DNA of 6,323 bases from assembly GCA_902495025.1 (NCBI GenBank), contig CABUWB010000117.1, positions 1-6,323 of the forward strand. The letters are read 5' to 3'. This document shows positions 4,696 through 6,323 of the stretch, in pieces. A program made the position numbers and the translations under genes. Source of the DNA: an uncultured Eubacteriales bacterium. Lineage in GTDB: Bacteria; Bacillota; Clostridia; Lachnospirales; CAG-274. Below the pieces are notes generated by a model. The model was not told where the DNA came from. It worked only from the letters and a program-made list of their open reading frames with translations, and did not search any database. Every line of letters starts with the position of its first letter. Position 1 is the first letter of the stretch.

Positions 4696-4724
4696 TTGAA
4701 ATCAAAAAGGTTTTATAGTATAAT
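4696..4724 (+). promoter_or_regulatory. SigA promoter of the TolC-like gene
   Basis: TTGAAA (4696-4701), a 17-base spacer and TATAAT (4719-4724), with a start expected near 4731. The ribosome site AAAGGATGG (4752-4760) lies just before the ATG at 4765. No operator-like inverted repeat is evident. Confidence 0.78.
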
Positions 4725-4764
4725 TGTTTTATATTAAAATCAGTTTTGAAAAAAGGATGGTTGT

Positions 4765-6309
4765 ATGAAAAAGAGATTAACAGCTTTATTTTTAGTATCA
4801 GTTCTTGCACTCAGCTCGGTACCTGCCGCAGGTGCAGAGGTAAACTTTTCAATTGACGGACTTGTTGAGGCTGATGCGGGTACGGTAATCAACAGCAACG
4901 GATATAATCTGCTTGGCATGAGAGAGGTTTTTGAAATGCTCGGCATAGATGTTAAGTGGAACAGCGTTAAAAGGTGTGTTACCGCCGTTAAGGACGACAA
5001 GACCGTAACACTGTATGTTGACAGCAGCAAGGGCTATGTAAATGATGAGCCTGTAACTCTGCCTACAAAGTGCGTCAATGTTGACGGACATATTTTTGTG
5101 CCTGTAAGGTTTGTAAGCGAAGCTCTCGGTTATGAAATTGACTGGGATGTGGACAGCCATACGGTCAGCATTACCACAGATAATGAAAAATACATACTGC
5201 TCGACGTAACACCTGATATTACAGAGGATACAATGGTGCTTACATTTGAAGAGGCACTTGCAATGGCTGAGAAAAACAGCTCTGCACTTAAAAATCTTGA
5301 TGATTCGGTTGAATATCTTGATGAAATGAGAGATGACCTCGGTGATTTAATATGGTCGCTTGACCAGCAGGAAAGCATGTACCAAAGCAATCTGTTTGAT
5401 TTAAGCCAGAAAACAAACGATGTGCTTGCTGCACAGCTTGCCCTTCAGAATAATATTGAAAGCACTATTGAGGCTGCAAGAAGTATTAAAAACGTAGAAA
5501 TACAGAAGTCCATGGTTTCCGTAAATGAGGAAATGGTGAAGGACGGTATTGAGCTTGCGTTAAAGAGCTACGTAAACAATATTAAGGCAACAAATAACCA
5601 GATAGAGCTGCTTGAGGCAAGCATTGCGCTAGGTGCTGAAAATATTGAAAACATGGAGCTTAAACACGAGCTTGGCTACGAGAGTGATTATAATTTACAG
5701 ACTGCAAAAACTACACAGAAGAATAATGAAAATAATCTTGAGGTGCTTAAGCTCAACCTTGCAAGCCAGAAGCAGGCTCTTAAAACCCTGCTTGGTCTTG
5801 AAGCATCACAGGATGTTTATGTTCAGAGTGATGTAACATTTAATGCACTTGCTGATGTAAACCTTGAAAAATATGTTACAAGCAAGAGGGAAACAGACCC
5901 AAGCATTAAAACTTTAAAGAATGATGTTTTCCTTGCAGAATATACCGAGAGAACTAACGCAGCTTATGACAGCGAGAGTGAAATTAAGGTAAGAAATGCG
6001 CTTAATACTGCTAAGAGAAACCTTTCCGACTCACAGGATACACTTGAAAAGAATATCAGAACTACATATAATCAGATTAAACAGCTTGAAGAGAATAATA
6101 AAACTCTCTTAAACTCTGTTGAGCAGGCTAAGGCGGATTATAACTCTGTTGTAACAAGCTACAAGTCGGGTATGGCTACAAAGTATCAGGTTAAGCAGGC
6201 TAAGCTCGGTATCCTTTCAGCTGAAAAGAATGTTGAGGACAATGCAATGAATTATGATTTGCTTACATTTACCTTTGACAGACCTTATCTTTTAGGTTCA
6301 TCAAAATAA
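4765..6309 (+). CDS. Secreted protein: copper-amine-oxidase-like stalk domain fused to a TolC-like coiled-coil domain
   Basis: The protein has 514 residues. A signal peptide (1-24; KKR, hydrophobic core, AGA before E25) sends it across the membrane. Residues about 45-136 form a copper-amine-oxidase N-terminal-type (stalk) domain: NGYNLLGMREVFEMLGIDVKWN, then IFVPVRFVSEALGYEIDWD and HTVSI. In clostridia this domain is common on surface proteins and does not imply oxidase activity. From about 158, LTFEEALAMAEKNSSALK opens a long helical region to the end with two similar halves, including LGYESDYNLQTAKTTQKNNENNL and YKSGMATKYQVKQAKLGILSAEKNV. These match the G-(x)-(A/V)-(x)-x-(Y)-(x)-(L/V)-x-x-A pattern of TolC/outer-membrane efflux helices. 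It has its own promoter and ends 14 bases before the window edge. A role with an efflux pump is likely but no pump gene is visible here. Confidence 0.8.
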   Translation: MKKRLTALFLVSVLALSSVPAAGAEVNFSIDGLVEADAGTVINSNGYNLLGMREVFEMLGIDVKWNSVKRCVTAVKDDKTVTLYVDSSKGYVNDEPVTLPTKCVNVDGHIFVPVRFVSEALGYEIDWDVDSHTVSITTDNEKYILLDVTPDITEDTMVLTFEEALAMAEKNSSALKNLDDSVEYLDEMRDDLGDLIWSLDQQESMYQSNLFDLSQKTNDVLAAQLALQNNIESTIEAARSIKNVEIQKSMVSVNEEMVKDGIELALKSYVNNIKATNNQIELLEASIALGAENIENMELKHELGYESDYNLQTAKTTQKNNENNLEVLKLNLASQKQALKTLLGLEASQDVYVQSDVTFNALADVNLEKYVTSKRETDPSIKTLKNDVFLAEYTERTNAAYDSESEIKVRNALNTAKRNLSDSQDTLEKNIRTTYNQIKQLEENNKTLLNSVEQAKADYNSVVTSYKSGMATKYQVKQAKLGILSAEKNVEDNAMNYDLLTFTFDRPYLLGSSK

Positions 6310-6323
6310 AAAAATTTATGGGA

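Overview
The window looks like part of the chromosome of a spore-forming, Gram-positive member of the Clostridia. It carries a cotJ spore-coat operon, clostridial-style AGGAGG ribosome sites, and a protein with a copper-amine-oxidase-like N-terminal (stalk) domain. A prophage of the PBSX/skin myovirus-like type ends inside it. No species can be named from the sequence alone.

Left part, about 1-2620: the distal end of a prophage, all on the + strand. It holds the tail of an XkdS/DUF2634-like gene, a baseplate J (XkdT-like) gene, a DUF2313 (XkdU-like) tail gene and a phage holin, joined by short overlaps as one late operon. No tail-fibre gene lies between the baseplate genes and the holin, and no endolysin follows the holin. 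After the holin, a near-consensus promoter (2191-2219) and an intrinsic terminator (2480-2511) bracket about 285 nt with no long ORF. I read this as a separately transcribed structured RNA. It contains an imperfect tandem repeat, a tRNA-like pseudoknot with a perfect T-arm, and a hairpin that closely resembles the crRNA handle of Cas12a.

Junction, about 2603-2630: coming from the right on the - strand, cotJA, cotJB and the start of cotJC form a spore-coat operon. A SigK-like promoter sits in front of it. CotJC (manganese-catalase-type coat protein) is read normally for 31 residues up to TQFGG. It then leaves the family sequence and stops 6 codons later, exactly where phage sequence begins. 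The simplest reading is that the prophage is inserted in cotJC, and that the rest of cotJC lies beyond the other prophage end. This is the arrangement of the sigK skin element and the spsM/SPbeta element, where excision in the mother cell restores a sporulation gene. Whether that happens here is inference.

Right part, 3236-6323: host genes on the + strand. A stand-alone alanyl-tRNA editing protein (AlaX type) has a perfect SigA promoter, diverges from cotJ, and is followed by a terminator. A second SigA promoter drives a secreted protein that joins a stalk domain to a TolC-like coiled-coil region, which is notable for an organism with a spore-former's gene set.
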